64,000 nt of DNA. It comes from Proteiniphilum sp. UBA5384 (lineage in GTDB: Bacteria > Bacteroidota > Bacteroidia > Bacteroidales > Dysgonomonadaceae). The notes under the pieces were generated by a model. It was not told the DNA's origin. It did no database searches and was given only the letters and a program-made list of their open reading frames with translations. Both the position numbers and the translations under genes were made by a program. The stretch is taken from positions 7,145 to 71,144 of the forward strand of contig NZ_DHOS01000071.1 in NCBI RefSeq assembly GCF_002410825.1, read 5' to 3'. Positions 15,938 to 24,117 of the stretch are shown here, piece after piece; position 1 is the stretch's first letter, and every line of letters starts with the position of its first letter.

Positions 15938-18733
15938 ATGAGCAATTCAAAGCAGATCGAAATAAAGGGTGCACGCGTCAACAACCTCAAAAACATCGAC
16001 GTGAATATCCCACGCAATACTTTCACAGTTATCACGGGACTTTCAGGGTCAGGAAAATCATCGCTTGCTTTCGACACGTTGTATGCCGAAGGGCAACGAC
16101 GTTATGTGGAAAGCCTCTCGGCTTATGCGCGGCAGTTCCTCGGACGGATGAACAAGCCGGAATGTGATTATATCAAAGGAATTCCTCCCGCCATCGCCAT
16201 CGAGCAGAAGACCACTTCCCGCAACCCGCGATCCACAGTAGGTACTTCTACCGAAATATATGAATACCTGCGGCTACTCTATGCCCGCATCGGCAAGACT
16301 ATTTCTCCAATCTCAGGCAAGGAGGTAAAACGCCATTACGTACATGATGTGATAGCAAAGATGGAGGAATACCGCGAGGGCACCCGTATGGCCGTACTCT
16401 CGCATATACAGTTGCGAAACGGCCGCGACCTGCGTGGTCAACTGGAGATACTGTGGAAAGAGGGTTTCACCCGGGTGGATGTTGGTGAACAGTTCTACCG
16501 GATCGACGAATTGCTTGAACAAAAGAAACTACCATCGGAAGGCGAAGTGTTGCTGGTAATTGACCGTCTTTCCTGTTCTTCCGATAAGGCAACGGTGAAT
16601 CGTCTCTCCGACTCGGTAGAGACCGCATTTCTCGAAGGCAATGGTGAATGTATTGTCCGTTTCTGGAGTGAGAATGGAATAGAATCCTTCACTTTCTCCA
16701 ACCGTTTCGAGGCGGACGGCATCACTTTTGAAGAGCCCACTGAAATGATGTTCAATTTCAACAGTCCTGCCGGGGCTTGCCCTAAATGCGAAGGATTCGG
16801 AAAGGTGGTCGGTATCGATGAAAATCTGGTAATCCCCGACAAGAGCCTCTCGGTGCAGGAAGAGTGTGTCCAATGCTGGAGAGGAGAAAAGATGAGTGAA
16901 TGGAGACAGGAGTTCATCCACAATGCCTATAAAGTAGATTTCCCGATCCACCGCGCCTATTATGACCTGACAGAAGAAGAAAAAGATATCCTCTGGAACG
17001 GACACCACAGCACCGGCATTTACGGCATCAATGATTTTTTCGGGATGCTGGAGAAAAACCTCTATAAAATACAATATAGGGTGATGCTTGCCCGTTACCG
17101 TGGCAAGACGACTTGCCCCGTCTGCAAAGGGTCACGTCTCAAAAAGGAAGTATCCTATGTAAAAGTAGGTGGAAAATCTATTACTGAACTGGTTGTGATG
17201 CCGGTCACGGAGTTGAAAGAGTTCTTCGATCAACTTAACCTCAATGAAACCGATGCAGCTATAGCAGAACGACTGCTTACAGAGATCAGAAACCGGATAC
17301 AGTTTCTGCTGAATGTAGGCTTGGGATATCTCACCCTTAACCGGTTATCGAATACCCTTTCCGGAGGCGAAAGCCAGCGTATCAATCTGGTATCATCACT
17401 GGGCAGTAGCCTGGTAGGATCACTTTATATCCTCGATGAACCGAGCATAGGCCTTCATTCACGTGATACCCACCTGCTCATCAGCGTATTGCAGGATTTA
17501 CAACATATGGGAAATACAGTGGTAGTAGTGGAGCACGATGAAGAAATCATCCGTGCCGCAGATTATATTATCGACATAGGCCCCAAGGCCGGCCGCCTGG
17601 GAGGAGAAGTGGTATACCAGGGCAAGGTGGCTGAACTGGAGGAAAAAAGCGACAGTTACACCGTGAAGTACCTCACCGGTGAAGAGAAAATTGAGATCCC
17701 CAGGATACGCCGCAAATGGAATAACTACATCGAAGTGAAGGGTGCACGACAGAATAATCTGAAAAATATCGATGTGAAATTCCCATTGAATGTGATGACA
17801 GTAGTGACGGGTGTCAGTGGTTCGGGCAAATCATCGCTTGTGAACGATGTACTTTTCAATTCATTACAACATCACTATAAAGGAGCGGCATTGGAACATG
17901 CCGAATTCAATGGCATTGGGGGAGACCTCAACCTGGTGAAAGGGATAGAGTATGTAGACCAGAATCCCATCGGAAAATCGTCGCGCTCCAACCCGGTGAC
18001 CTATCTCAAGGCATTCGATGAAATCCGTAAACTCTTCGCTACACAACCGCTGGCTAAGCAAATGGGTTTTTCACCGGCCTACTTCTCATTCAACGTGGAA
18101 GGAGGCCGATGTAGCGAATGTAAAGGCGAAGGAACCATTACCGTGGAGATGCAGTTTATGGCCGATATCCGATTGGAGTGTGAATCGTGCCATGGTAAAC
18201 GGTTCTCAGACGAAGTATTGGAAATAGAATACAAAGGAGCCAATATTTATGATATATTGGAGATGACGGTCAACCAGGCGATCGAATTCTTCGGACAACA
18301 GAAAGGGGCAACTGAGAAGAAGATTATAAAGAAAATGCAACCCCTGCAGGATGTGGGATTAGGATATATCAAATTGGGGCAATCCTCTTCTACCCTCTCG
18401 GGCGGTGAAAACCAACGGGTGAAACTGGCCTATTATCTGGGAGAAGAAAAAGCCCAGCCAACTATCTTTATCTTCGACGAACCGACTACCGGCCTGCATT
18501 TCCACGATATAAAAACACTGCTACAGGCTTTCAACGCATTGATAGAGCGCGGCCATACGGTGATCATTATCGAACACAATATGGAAATCATCAAATGCGC
18601 CGATCATGTCATCGACATTGGGCCGGAGGGAGGAAAAGCCGGCGGGCAGATCGTCTGCGAAGGGACTCCCGAGCAGATTATAAAATGTAAACAGTCACAT
18701 ACCGGCCGTTTCCTGAAAGAAAAACTCCATTAA
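15938..18733 (+). CDS. uvrA: UvrA-family excinuclease ATPase, variant lacking one zinc-finger Cys pair
   Basis: 931 residues with two ABC ATPase halves: Walker A GLSGSGKSS (about residues 35-43) and GVSGSGKSS (about 628-636), signature sequences LSGGESQR and LSGGENQR, and Walker B LYILDEPSIGLH and IFIFDEPTTGLH. The C-terminal zinc finger is intact (CSECKGEG...CESCHGKRF). In the N-terminal half, the GACPKCEGFG pair is present, but the partner Cys pair usually found about 20 residues earlier is replaced by FEADGITFEEP. Canonical UvrA scans DNA and loads UvrB for nucleotide excision repair. Because of the altered finger, this may be one of the extra UvrA paralogs found in Bacteroidetes rather than the main repair copy; another uvrA elsewhere in the genome would support that. 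Its 3' end overlaps the convergent DUF2752 gene by 4 bp. Confidence 0.93.
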   Translation: MSNSKQIEIKGARVNNLKNIDVNIPRNTFTVITGLSGSGKSSLAFDTLYAEGQRRYVESLSAYARQFLGRMNKPECDYIKGIPPAIAIEQKTTSRNPRSTVGTSTEIYEYLRLLYARIGKTISPISGKEVKRHYVHDVIAKMEEYREGTRMAVLSHIQLRNGRDLRGQLEILWKEGFTRVDVGEQFYRIDELLEQKKLPSEGEVLLVIDRLSCSSDKATVNRLSDSVETAFLEGNGECIVRFWSENGIESFTFSNRFEADGITFEEPTEMMFNFNSPAGACPKCEGFGKVVGIDENLVIPDKSLSVQEECVQCWRGEKMSEWRQEFIHNAYKVDFPIHRAYYDLTEEEKDILWNGHHSTGIYGINDFFGMLEKNLYKIQYRVMLARYRGKTTCPVCKGSRLKKEVSYVKVGGKSITELVVMPVTELKEFFDQLNLNETDAAIAERLLTEIRNRIQFLLNVGLGYLTLNRLSNTLSGGESQRINLVSSLGSSLVGSLYILDEPSIGLHSRDTHLLISVLQDLQHMGNTVVVVEHDEEIIRAADYIIDIGPKAGRLGGEVVYQGKVAELEEKSDSYTVKYLTGEEKIEIPRIRRKWNNYIEVKGARQNNLKNIDVKFPLNVMTVVTGVSGSGKSSLVNDVLFNSLQHHYKGAALEHAEFNGIGGDLNLVKGIEYVDQNPIGKSSRSNPVTYLKAFDEIRKLFATQPLAKQMGFSPAYFSFNVEGGRCSECKGEGTITVEMQFMADIRLECESCHGKRFSDEVLEIEYKGANIYDILEMTVNQAIEFFGQQKGATEKKIIKKMQPLQDVGLGYIKLGQSSSTLSGGENQRVKLAYYLGEEKAQPTIFIFDEPTTGLHFHDIKTLLQAFNALIERGHTVIIIEHNMEIIKCADHVIDIGPEGGKAGGQIVCEGTPEQIIKCKQSHTGRFLKEKLH

Positions 18734-19113
18734 ATCAGATTCCTTCCAACCCAAAAGGCAACTATTATAAGCAGTATGGCGATAGCTGACCATCTGCCGA
18801 AAAAGAACTTTCCAATTTTTGGATGACGCTTTTTTCCTCCAAGATATTCCTGGTAAATACCCAGAAAAATATAAGGTAGAGCCAACACCATAAAGGCATT
18901 GTATCTCAACGCAGCACCTACATTGAAATGAAGAAGACTGTGGATAGCCCTTTGTGAACCGCAACCGGGGCATTCATAGCCGGTGGCAAGCAAAAAGGGA
19001 CACTTCGGGAAAAGGGGCTGCATTTCCGGGTTGAAAGTATAAAATATATAAAGCGCCGCTATAATCAGTAAAATTATAGCTGCGCCTATTCCTATTTTCA
19101 CTCCTTTATGCAC
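18730..19113 (-). CDS. DUF2752 membrane protein
   Basis: 127 residues with three predicted membrane segments (residues 8-27, about 72-92 and 106-124). Between the first two is the family hallmark CPFLLATGYECPGCGSQR, in which CPGCG and the following RA are conserved in DUF2752. The Cys pair could bind metal or a cofactor, but no function is established. It is the last gene of a leftward operon with two CD225-type proteins and a lipoprotein (gap of 8 bp to the preceding gene). It overlaps the end of uvrA by 4 bp in the convergent direction. Confidence 0.85.
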   Translation of the reverse strand: MHKGVKIGIGAAIILLIIAALYIFYTFNPEMQPLFPKCPFLLATGYECPGCGSQRAIHSLLHFNVGAALRYNAFMVLALPYIFLGIYQEYLGGKKRHPKIGKFFFGRWSAIAILLIIVAFWVGRNLI

Positions 19114-19121
19114 AACAGCGC

Positions 19122-19514
19122 TTAAAAATTATAACCGCTTGCATTGTTCTCGATGATGTTCTCCATATATTCCGGTAAATTACCGGTAAGAAACATAATT
19201 ATCCAGAGGATTACATACAATAGCGCAGCGCCGATGGAAATAAATACCCACATTTTTGCTTTTTGAGCCGACCGTTCTGCTTCTTCATATTGCCCCCTAA
19301 AGTAAAACGAATCAACTTTGGTAGCATAAATGATTGCCACAATTCCAAAGGGAATACAGCAAAGTATAGTAACCAGAATCGATTGCCATAACCAATTACT
19401 TGGTTTTAACGGCGGGACATCGTTCACCGTAGGCTCCTGTATCGGTGGAGGCGGTGGAGTGTGAATTTTACCATAGGAATTATCCTGTTGGTCCGGATTG
19501 TTTTGATTTTCCAT
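19122..19514 (-). CDS. CD225/dispanin-family membrane protein
   Basis: 130 residues. A Pro/Gln-rich cytoplasmic N-terminus (PPPPPIQEPT) precedes a CD225-type module: LWQSILVTILCCIPFGIVAIIYATKV, a loop with SFYFRGQYEEAERSAQKAK, and a second membrane segment (VFISIGAALLYVILWIIMF). The arrangement of an in-membrane hairpin, YATKV and the A-x-x-S/A-x-x-A-K segment is the signature of the dispanin family, to which vertebrate IFITM proteins belong. The bacterial function is unknown. It is 12 bp downstream of a paralog with a GYF-like domain and 8 bp upstream of DUF2752. Confidence 0.85.
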   Translation of the reverse strand: MENQNNPDQQDNSYGKIHTPPPPPIQEPTVNDVPPLKPSNWLWQSILVTILCCIPFGIVAIIYATKVDSFYFRGQYEEAERSAQKAKMWVFISIGAALLYVILWIIMFLTGNLPEYMENIIENNASGYNF

Positions 19515-19526
19515 TATTCTATATGA

Positions 19527-20048
19527 TTAAGTATTTAACAAATCACTTACTCCGGCAAAAGAACCGACAAACACAAATACCAGCACCACGGCAATAATCA
19601 GGAGAAGTACCCAACCAATAGCGATCCACATGGCTATTTTCGTCCATTTTGCGGCAGAACGGGAAGACTCTAATGAAGCTGCATAATCACCCCTATTATA
19701 GAAAGATTCCACCTGTGCAGCATATATGATGCCGATAATGCCGAGCAGGCTTAACACACTGCTACAAAACATAAATGGCAAAATCGTCACCAGAATGGAT
19801 TCCACCAACCATGTTTTGGGCATGGGTTGCGGTATGGTGGCAGATGACTCCACTGTTACCTGGGGGGGACTATTATATGTGCCGGAAAACAGGAAGCGCA
19901 GTTCATCTGTCTCTTCTGCTCTTTTCCATTGTTCCATACCTTGTGTCCACACAAGTGTATCACGCTTTATACCCTCCTGTCTCAGTTCTTCGGGCGAAAA
20001 AGTCCCTTTTTGCTTCCCTTCAGCATCGATATAAAAGTAGCGGTTCAT
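19527..20048 (-). CDS. GYF_2-domain plus CD225/dispanin membrane protein
   Basis: 173 residues. Residues 1-53 form a GYF_2-type domain (YFYIDAEGKQKGTFSPEEL, TLVWTQGMEQWKRAEE), usually a peptide-binding module. A linker leads to a CD225 unit (LVESILVTILPFMFCSSVLSLLGIIGIIYAAQV, then SFYNRGDYAASLESSRSAAKW) and a final hydrophobic helix. The CD225 part is plainly related to the next gene, which has a proline-rich N-terminus. An inference is that the GYF-like domain of this protein binds the PPPPP stretch of its neighbour, since GYF domains bind proline-rich peptides. It is 12 bp downstream of the small lipoprotein gene. Confidence 0.87.
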   Translation of the reverse strand: MNRYFYIDAEGKQKGTFSPEELRQEGIKRDTLVWTQGMEQWKRAEETDELRFLFSGTYNSPPQVTVESSATIPQPMPKTWLVESILVTILPFMFCSSVLSLLGIIGIIYAAQVESFYNRGDYAASLESSRSAAKWTKIAMWIAIGWVLLLIIAVVLVFVFVGSFAGVSDLLNT

Positions 20049-20060
20049 AAATCTTGAATT

Positions 20061-20462
20061 TTATTTATAATTTTGGGGTGTAATTTGTAGCGAACGGATA
20101 GTCTGCCCATTCTCGTTAATGTAAACATATTCAATGACCACATTGTTCTCCTTAAAAAAACGAAGATCGGGATTCATTGAGAATTCCTTCCCGATATTCT
20201 CCTTTAACAATTGTAATCCATGCTTCACTAACGAATCAGGATTGGATGTATTCAGCACCGTATAGCGATACTGGAATATATTACCGGACATTACCGAAGC
20301 ACCTTCAAACCGCGTATACTGGTCAAGCATCACCGGCACCGATTCATTGAGCCCAATTGCCATCTCTTGTAACTTCTTGTTGAGAGCCTTTTCAGGTGAA
20401 GTACATCCTATCAGATACAAAGAAAAGAACACAATAGACAGGGTGAAAATTATTTTTCGCAT
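20061..20462 (-). CDS. Small lipoprotein of unknown function
   Basis: 133 residues with the lipobox LIGC (Cys20) after a basic start MRKIIF. The mature part is a mixed alpha/beta domain without a motif I recognise; it contains a YTRFEGASVMSGNIFQYRYTVLN segment and ends in ITPQNYK. It is the first gene of a four-gene operon with GYF-CD225, CD225 and DUF2752 proteins (12 bp gap to the next). A TAAATTTG box at 20480-20487 (minus strand) could give an mRNA with a leader of about a dozen nucleotides. Read-through from the small RNA promoter at 20624-20655 is the alternative. Confidence 0.75.
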   Translation of the reverse strand: MRKIIFTLSIVFFSLYLIGCTSPEKALNKKLQEMAIGLNESVPVMLDQYTRFEGASVMSGNIFQYRYTVLNTSNPDSLVKHGLQLLKENIGKEFSMNPDLRFFKENNVVIEYVYINENGQTIRSLQITPQNYK

Positions 20463-20479
20463 ATCTTCATTTTATAATA

Positions 20480-20487
20480 CAAATTTA
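20480..20487 (-). promoter_or_regulatory. TAnnTTTG -7 box for the lipoprotein-CD225 operon
   Basis: The minus strand reads TAAATTTG, 17 bp before the lipoprotein ATG. No clear -33 TTTG is present. If used, it separates the operon from the small RNA transcript upstream. Confidence 0.4.
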
Positions 20488-20540
20488 TGCAAAAATCGGG
20501 ATATTTGGATAACTATCGACATGAAATATGAGAAAGAGAT

Positions 20541-20581
20541 AAAAAGCATTTGGCAGAATGTCTCTCGACACTCTGCCAAAT
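20541..20581 (-). terminator. Rho-independent terminator hairpin
   Basis: Arms 20548-20562 and 20567-20581 pair in 14 of 15 positions (one A-C mismatch at 20558/20571) around a 4-nt loop. On the minus strand the stem is followed by TGC and five T. It could serve both the candidate small RNA and the dGTPase gene that ends at 20709. Confidence 0.7.
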
Positions 20582-20619
20582 AGTTAACCTTAAATCTAAT
20601 ACTATTATGAAAAAACCAC
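20541..20619 (-). ncRNA. Candidate small RNA of about 80 nt with its own promoter and terminator
   Basis: A strong promoter (20624-20655) predicts a leftward transcript starting near 20619. The first 35-40 nt are unstructured and are the reverse complement of a start-region-like sequence, CTATTATGAAAAAACC (the complement lies at 20601-20617). They are followed by a hairpin (20548-20581, 14 of 15 pairs, loop of 4) and five T on the minus strand (20541-20545). Promoter, single-stranded seed-like 5' part and Rho-independent terminator together are the normal layout of a trans-acting small RNA. No open reading frame is present on this strand. The alternative is a leader or attenuator of the lipoprotein operon, whose ATG lies 79 nt beyond the terminator. 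Confidence 0.55.
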
Positions 20620-20623
20620 GATG

Positions 20624-20655
20624 CAAATATAAAAAAGAAATTAAATACACGCAAA
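20624..20655 (-). promoter_or_regulatory. Bacteroidetes promoter driving the candidate small RNA
   Basis: On the minus strand TTTG (20652-20655), a 20-bp spacer and TATATTTG (20624-20631) match the -33/-7 consensus. It is one of the two best promoter matches I found in the window, although the next open frame begins more than 160 bp downstream. Confidence 0.65.
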
Positions 20656-20708
20656 TAATTTCAATAAAAAATAAAAAAATGCCTATTTTTGTCAAATTGT
20701 AAGTAAAA

Positions 20709-22037
20709 TCAAACAATAGGCAAGCCCATCCCTGTTATTTTGCGATACAAATCGAGCGCATAGACATCCGTCATACCCGATATATAATCAATAACGGATT
20801 GAATTTTTCCATATAGAGTAGGAAAATCTGTTTCATACTGTTCAGGTATCCTGTCGAGAAGGAGCTTCGAATATGCATGATCCGGATTCCGAATAGCATC
20901 CGTAAACACCTCCAACAGGTACCCAATGATACGATGACCGGCCAATTCAATGTCCAACACATCTTTAGATCGATATATATGCTTCAAGGCAAATTCCGCA
21001 CACCTCCCATAGGCATCTGCGACCCAAGGTGAAATATTTCCGGTAAGTGTACCTGTGAACTCTCCGGCAAGAATTCTTTCCTCATTGGCAAGAAACAACC
21101 CTGCACACTCATTGACCAACAAGCCAATCACTCCCGAACGCAAATAGGCAATCTGCTCGTTCACATCGTGCACATACGACAGAGTGCTTATACGTCGTTG
21201 TCTGCTTTCTCCTTCAAAAAAACCCAGTAGTAGTTCTATTGTTCTTTCTGTGGAAAGAAGCCTCAATTTATGTGCATCCTCGATATCCATTACCTGGTAA
21301 CAGATATCATCGGCAGCTTCCACCAGATAAACCAGCGGATAACGTACAAATTTCAATGGTTGCTCCTGCTGTTTTATAATGCCGAGGTCCGCGGCTATCA
21401 ATCGGTAATCTTCCTCTTCTGAGGCAAAGAATCCGAATTTATTTTTTCCTCCGCTCAATTCTGAAGAATAGGGGTATTTCACGATAGAGGCAAGCGTAGA
21501 ATAGGTCATGGCAAAACCACCTCTCCTTCTTCCCCTGAACTGATGCATCAACAATCGTATCGCATTGGCATTTCCTTCAAAGCAGGTGAAATCACTCCAA
21601 CGCCCTCCTTCCTCCTCGATTTCCCGCCTCTGACCAACGCCCTTTCCTTCGGAAAAAAAAGTGGATATAGCTTTTTCACCTGAATGTCCGAACGGCGGAT
21701 TTCCCATATCATGGGCAAGACATGCGGCTGCAACTATTGACCCGATTTCCTCAAAATGAGCTTCCGAACGGGGATACTTTTTACGTAATTCACGACTTAT
21801 ATTCTCTCCCATCGAACGACCGACACTAGCGACTTCCAGGCTATGTGTCAGCCGATTATGCACAAATACACTCCCCGGCAGGGGGAATACCTGTGTCTTA
21901 TTCTGCAATCGCCGGAAAGGCGACGAAAATATCAACCGGTCGTAATCACGTTGATACTCGGTACGTTCATGTTTTTTGCCATTTTCATAATGCTCCATTC
22001 CAAATCTCTTGGCAGACAATAATCGTTCCCAGTCCAT
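20709..22037 (-). CDS. dgt: Deoxyguanosinetriphosphate triphosphohydrolase (dGTPase)
   Basis: 442 residues. The HD-domain metal site is visible: the N-terminal YQRDYDRLIFSSPFRRLQNKTQVF motif, HNRLTHSLEVASVGR (first His), then CLAHDMGNPPFGHSGE (His-Asp pair and flanking His), and a later Asp in LVEAADDICYQVMDIEDA. This pattern is specific for dGTPase-type enzymes, which hydrolyse dGTP to deoxyguanosine and triphosphate and so influence the dNTP pool and phage resistance. The length is normal for the family. A TATCTTTG box lies at 22061-22068, about 20 nt before the ATG. It is divergent from the amidophosphoribosyltransferase gene. Confidence 0.92.
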   Translation of the reverse strand: MDWERLLSAKRFGMEHYENGKKHERTEYQRDYDRLIFSSPFRRLQNKTQVFPLPGSVFVHNRLTHSLEVASVGRSMGENISRELRKKYPRSEAHFEEIGSIVAAACLAHDMGNPPFGHSGEKAISTFFSEGKGVGQRREIEEEGGRWSDFTCFEGNANAIRLLMHQFRGRRRGGFAMTYSTLASIVKYPYSSELSGGKNKFGFFASEEEDYRLIAADLGIIKQQEQPLKFVRYPLVYLVEAADDICYQVMDIEDAHKLRLLSTERTIELLLGFFEGESRQRRISTLSYVHDVNEQIAYLRSGVIGLLVNECAGLFLANEERILAGEFTGTLTGNISPWVADAYGRCAEFALKHIYRSKDVLDIELAGHRIIGYLLEVFTDAIRNPDHAYSKLLLDRIPEQYETDFPTLYGKIQSVIDYISGMTDVYALDLYRKITGMGLPIV

Positions 22038-22060
22038 ATAATATTTTTATTTTATACAGA

Positions 22061-22068
22061 CAAAGATA
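22061..22068 (-). promoter_or_regulatory. TAnnTTTG -7 box for dgt
   Basis: The minus strand reads TATCTTTG, 23 bp before the dgt ATG. No good -33 element is seen at 19-20 bp. Confidence 0.45.
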
Positions 22069-22154
22069 GTACCAACTGACCGAAAATCCGACCTGTTGAC
22101 ATTTTTTTGATAAGATTATCGAGAAGATACCAGCGAAATTCCCATAAATAAGAC

Positions 22155-22162
22155 TAAATTTG
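22155..22162 (+). promoter_or_regulatory. TAnnTTTG -7 box for the amidotransferase-phoH transcript
   Basis: TAAATTTG lies 26 bp before the ATG at 22189. The -33 region lacks TTG at the right distance. Confidence 0.4.
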
Positions 22163-22188
22163 TACTCTTATTACAGAAAGGTTTATCA

Positions 22189-24117
22189 ATGACTGATATT
22201 ATCAAGCACGAGTGTGGGATTGCAGTAATCCGCCTCCTCAAACCCCTCAATTATTATTACAATAAATACGGGACGTGGCAATACGGACTGGACAAAATGT
22301 ACCTGCTCATGGAAAAACAACACAACCGAGGGCAGGAAGGAGCCGGATTAGGGGCTGTAAAATTGGAAGCTTCCCCCGGCAATGAATTTATTTTCAGGGA
22401 AAGGGCATTGGGGTCGGGTGCCATATCGGAAATATTTTCCAATATACATTCGTCATTCCAGCGATTTTCCAAAGATCAACTCAGTAACATAGAGTTTGTA
22501 AAAACATCGGTTCCTTTCGCTTCAGAACTGTTTATCGGCCATCTGCGGTATAGTACTACCGGCAAAAGTGGCCTTAGCTATGTGCATCCACTTCTACGCC
22601 GGAACAACTGGGCATCAAGAAGCCTTGCCTTAGCGGGCAATTTCAATATGACTAATGTGGACGAAATGTTCGAGCAACTGCTCAAAGAGGGACAACATCC
22701 GCGTGATTATGCCGATACGTTTGTGATGCTTGAGTCCCTGGGACATTACCTCGACCGGGAAGTACAATACCAATATGATCACCTGAATAAAGAACGGATG
22801 AATGGTCAACAGATAAGTCACGAGATCGGTGAAAGACTCGATATCCCTTTCCTGTTAAAACGGGCATCTGCCATATGGGACGGAGGTTACGCCCTTTGCG
22901 GACTGATCGGCTGCGGCGATGCTTTTGTTCTACGTGACCCATGGGGTATCCGTTCGGCCTTTTACTACCATGACGATGAAATCGCCGTGGTAGCATCGGA
23001 ACGGCCGGTTATCCAAACAGCATTCAACCTGAAAAGAGACGATATACACGAAATACAACCCGGGGAAGCGCTTATTGTAAAACGTAACGGGTCTATCAGC
23101 TTACATCAGATCCAGGAGAAAAAAGAAAAAATCACTCCCTGTTCATTCGAGAGGATCTATTTTTCACGAGGTTCCGATCACGACATCTACCGGGAGCGGA
23201 AAAAACTGGGAGAGCTACTGGTGCCCAAGATCATGGAGACCGTAAATGGGGATTTCGACAATACGGTTTTCTCATTTATTCCCAATACGGCAGAGGTTGC
23301 CTATTTCGGTATGCTGCAAGGATTAGAGGATCATTTCAATCACAAAAAAGCACTCACCATCCTCGAAAAGGGCTACACATTGAGTAAGGAGGAGATCGAT
23401 GCTATTCTCTCCAAGAGGGTCCGTTCAGAAAAAGTAGCCATCAAAGACATCAAACTGCGTACCTTTATCGCACAGGGAAATACAAGGAACGATCTGGCAG
23501 CACATGTCTATGACGTGACTTATGGCTCACTAAAACGAGGCGTCGACAGTCTGGTAATTATAGATGACAGTATTGTCCGCGGCACCACACTCAAGCAGAG
23601 TATTATCAAGATCCTGGACAGGCTCGATCCCAAAAAAATCATCATCGTATCTTCCTCACCGCAAATACGCTATCCCGACTGCTATGGCATAGATATGTCC
23701 AGAATGAGTGAATTCATCGCTTTCAAAGCAGCCATTGAACTGCTGAAAGAGCGAGGCATGCAGTCTGTAATCGACGAGACTTACAAAAAATCGGTGGCGC
23801 AGCGTCATATGAAGAAAGAACATATCATTAATTATGTAAAAGACATCTATGCCCCTTTCACAGATGAGGATATTTCCAATAAAATTGCACAGATGCTCAC
23901 ATCCAAGGAGATAAAAGCTGAAGTAAAAATCGTTTTCCAAAGTATAGAAGACCTTCATAAAGCATGTCCCAATAACGGAGGAGACTGGTACTTTTCGGGG
24001 GATTACCCTACTCCCGGCGGAAACCGGCTTGTAAACAACGCGTTTATCAATTATATTGAGGGTCAGGAGAACAAAGCCCAGCAATATGCGTTACAATTCT
24101 CAAAGAATGAGAAATGA
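22189..24117 (+). CDS. Amidophosphoribosyltransferase-like protein (long Bacteroidetes form)
   Basis: 642 residues, compared with about 470-510 for ordinary PurF. The N-terminal glutamine amidotransferase domain starts with Cys9 (KHECGIAVI), which would be the nucleophile after removal of a short propeptide, and has MEKQHNRGQEGAG and GHLRYSTTGKSG. The C-terminal phosphoribosyltransferase domain has the PRPP motif VIIDDSIVRGTTLKQS and a downstream SSPQIRYPDCYGIDM segment. PurF makes phosphoribosylamine from PRPP and glutamine, the first step of purine synthesis. Bacteroidales often carry a shorter PurF as well, so this may be a specialised paralog. An extra C-terminal part of about 100 residues is unassigned. 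It overlaps phoH by 4 bp (ATGA) and is followed by purC. Confidence 0.85.
   Translation: MTDIIKHECGIAVIRLLKPLNYYYNKYGTWQYGLDKMYLLMEKQHNRGQEGAGLGAVKLEASPGNEFIFRERALGSGAISEIFSNIHSSFQRFSKDQLSNIEFVKTSVPFASELFIGHLRYSTTGKSGLSYVHPLLRRNNWASRSLALAGNFNMTNVDEMFEQLLKEGQHPRDYADTFVMLESLGHYLDREVQYQYDHLNKERMNGQQISHEIGERLDIPFLLKRASAIWDGGYALCGLIGCGDAFVLRDPWGIRSAFYYHDDEIAVVASERPVIQTAFNLKRDDIHEIQPGEALIVKRNGSISLHQIQEKKEKITPCSFERIYFSRGSDHDIYRERKKLGELLVPKIMETVNGDFDNTVFSFIPNTAEVAYFGMLQGLEDHFNHKKALTILEKGYTLSKEEIDAILSKRVRSEKVAIKDIKLRTFIAQGNTRNDLAAHVYDVTYGSLKRGVDSLVIIDDSIVRGTTLKQSIIKILDRLDPKKIIIVSSSPQIRYPDCYGIDMSRMSEFIAFKAAIELLKERGMQSVIDETYKKSVAQRHMKKEHIINYVKDIYAPFTDEDISNKIAQMLTSKEIKAEVKIVFQSIEDLHKACPNNGGDWYFSGDYPTPGGNRLVNNAFINYIEGQENKAQQYALQFSKNEK

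Noticed and set aside
20607..20702. A 31-codon open frame on the + strand starting MKKPRCKYKK.
   Set aside because: It is AT-driven lysine-rich sequence lying antisense to the promoter and small RNA candidate. The ATG-AAA-AAA word is better explained as the complement of a seed region.
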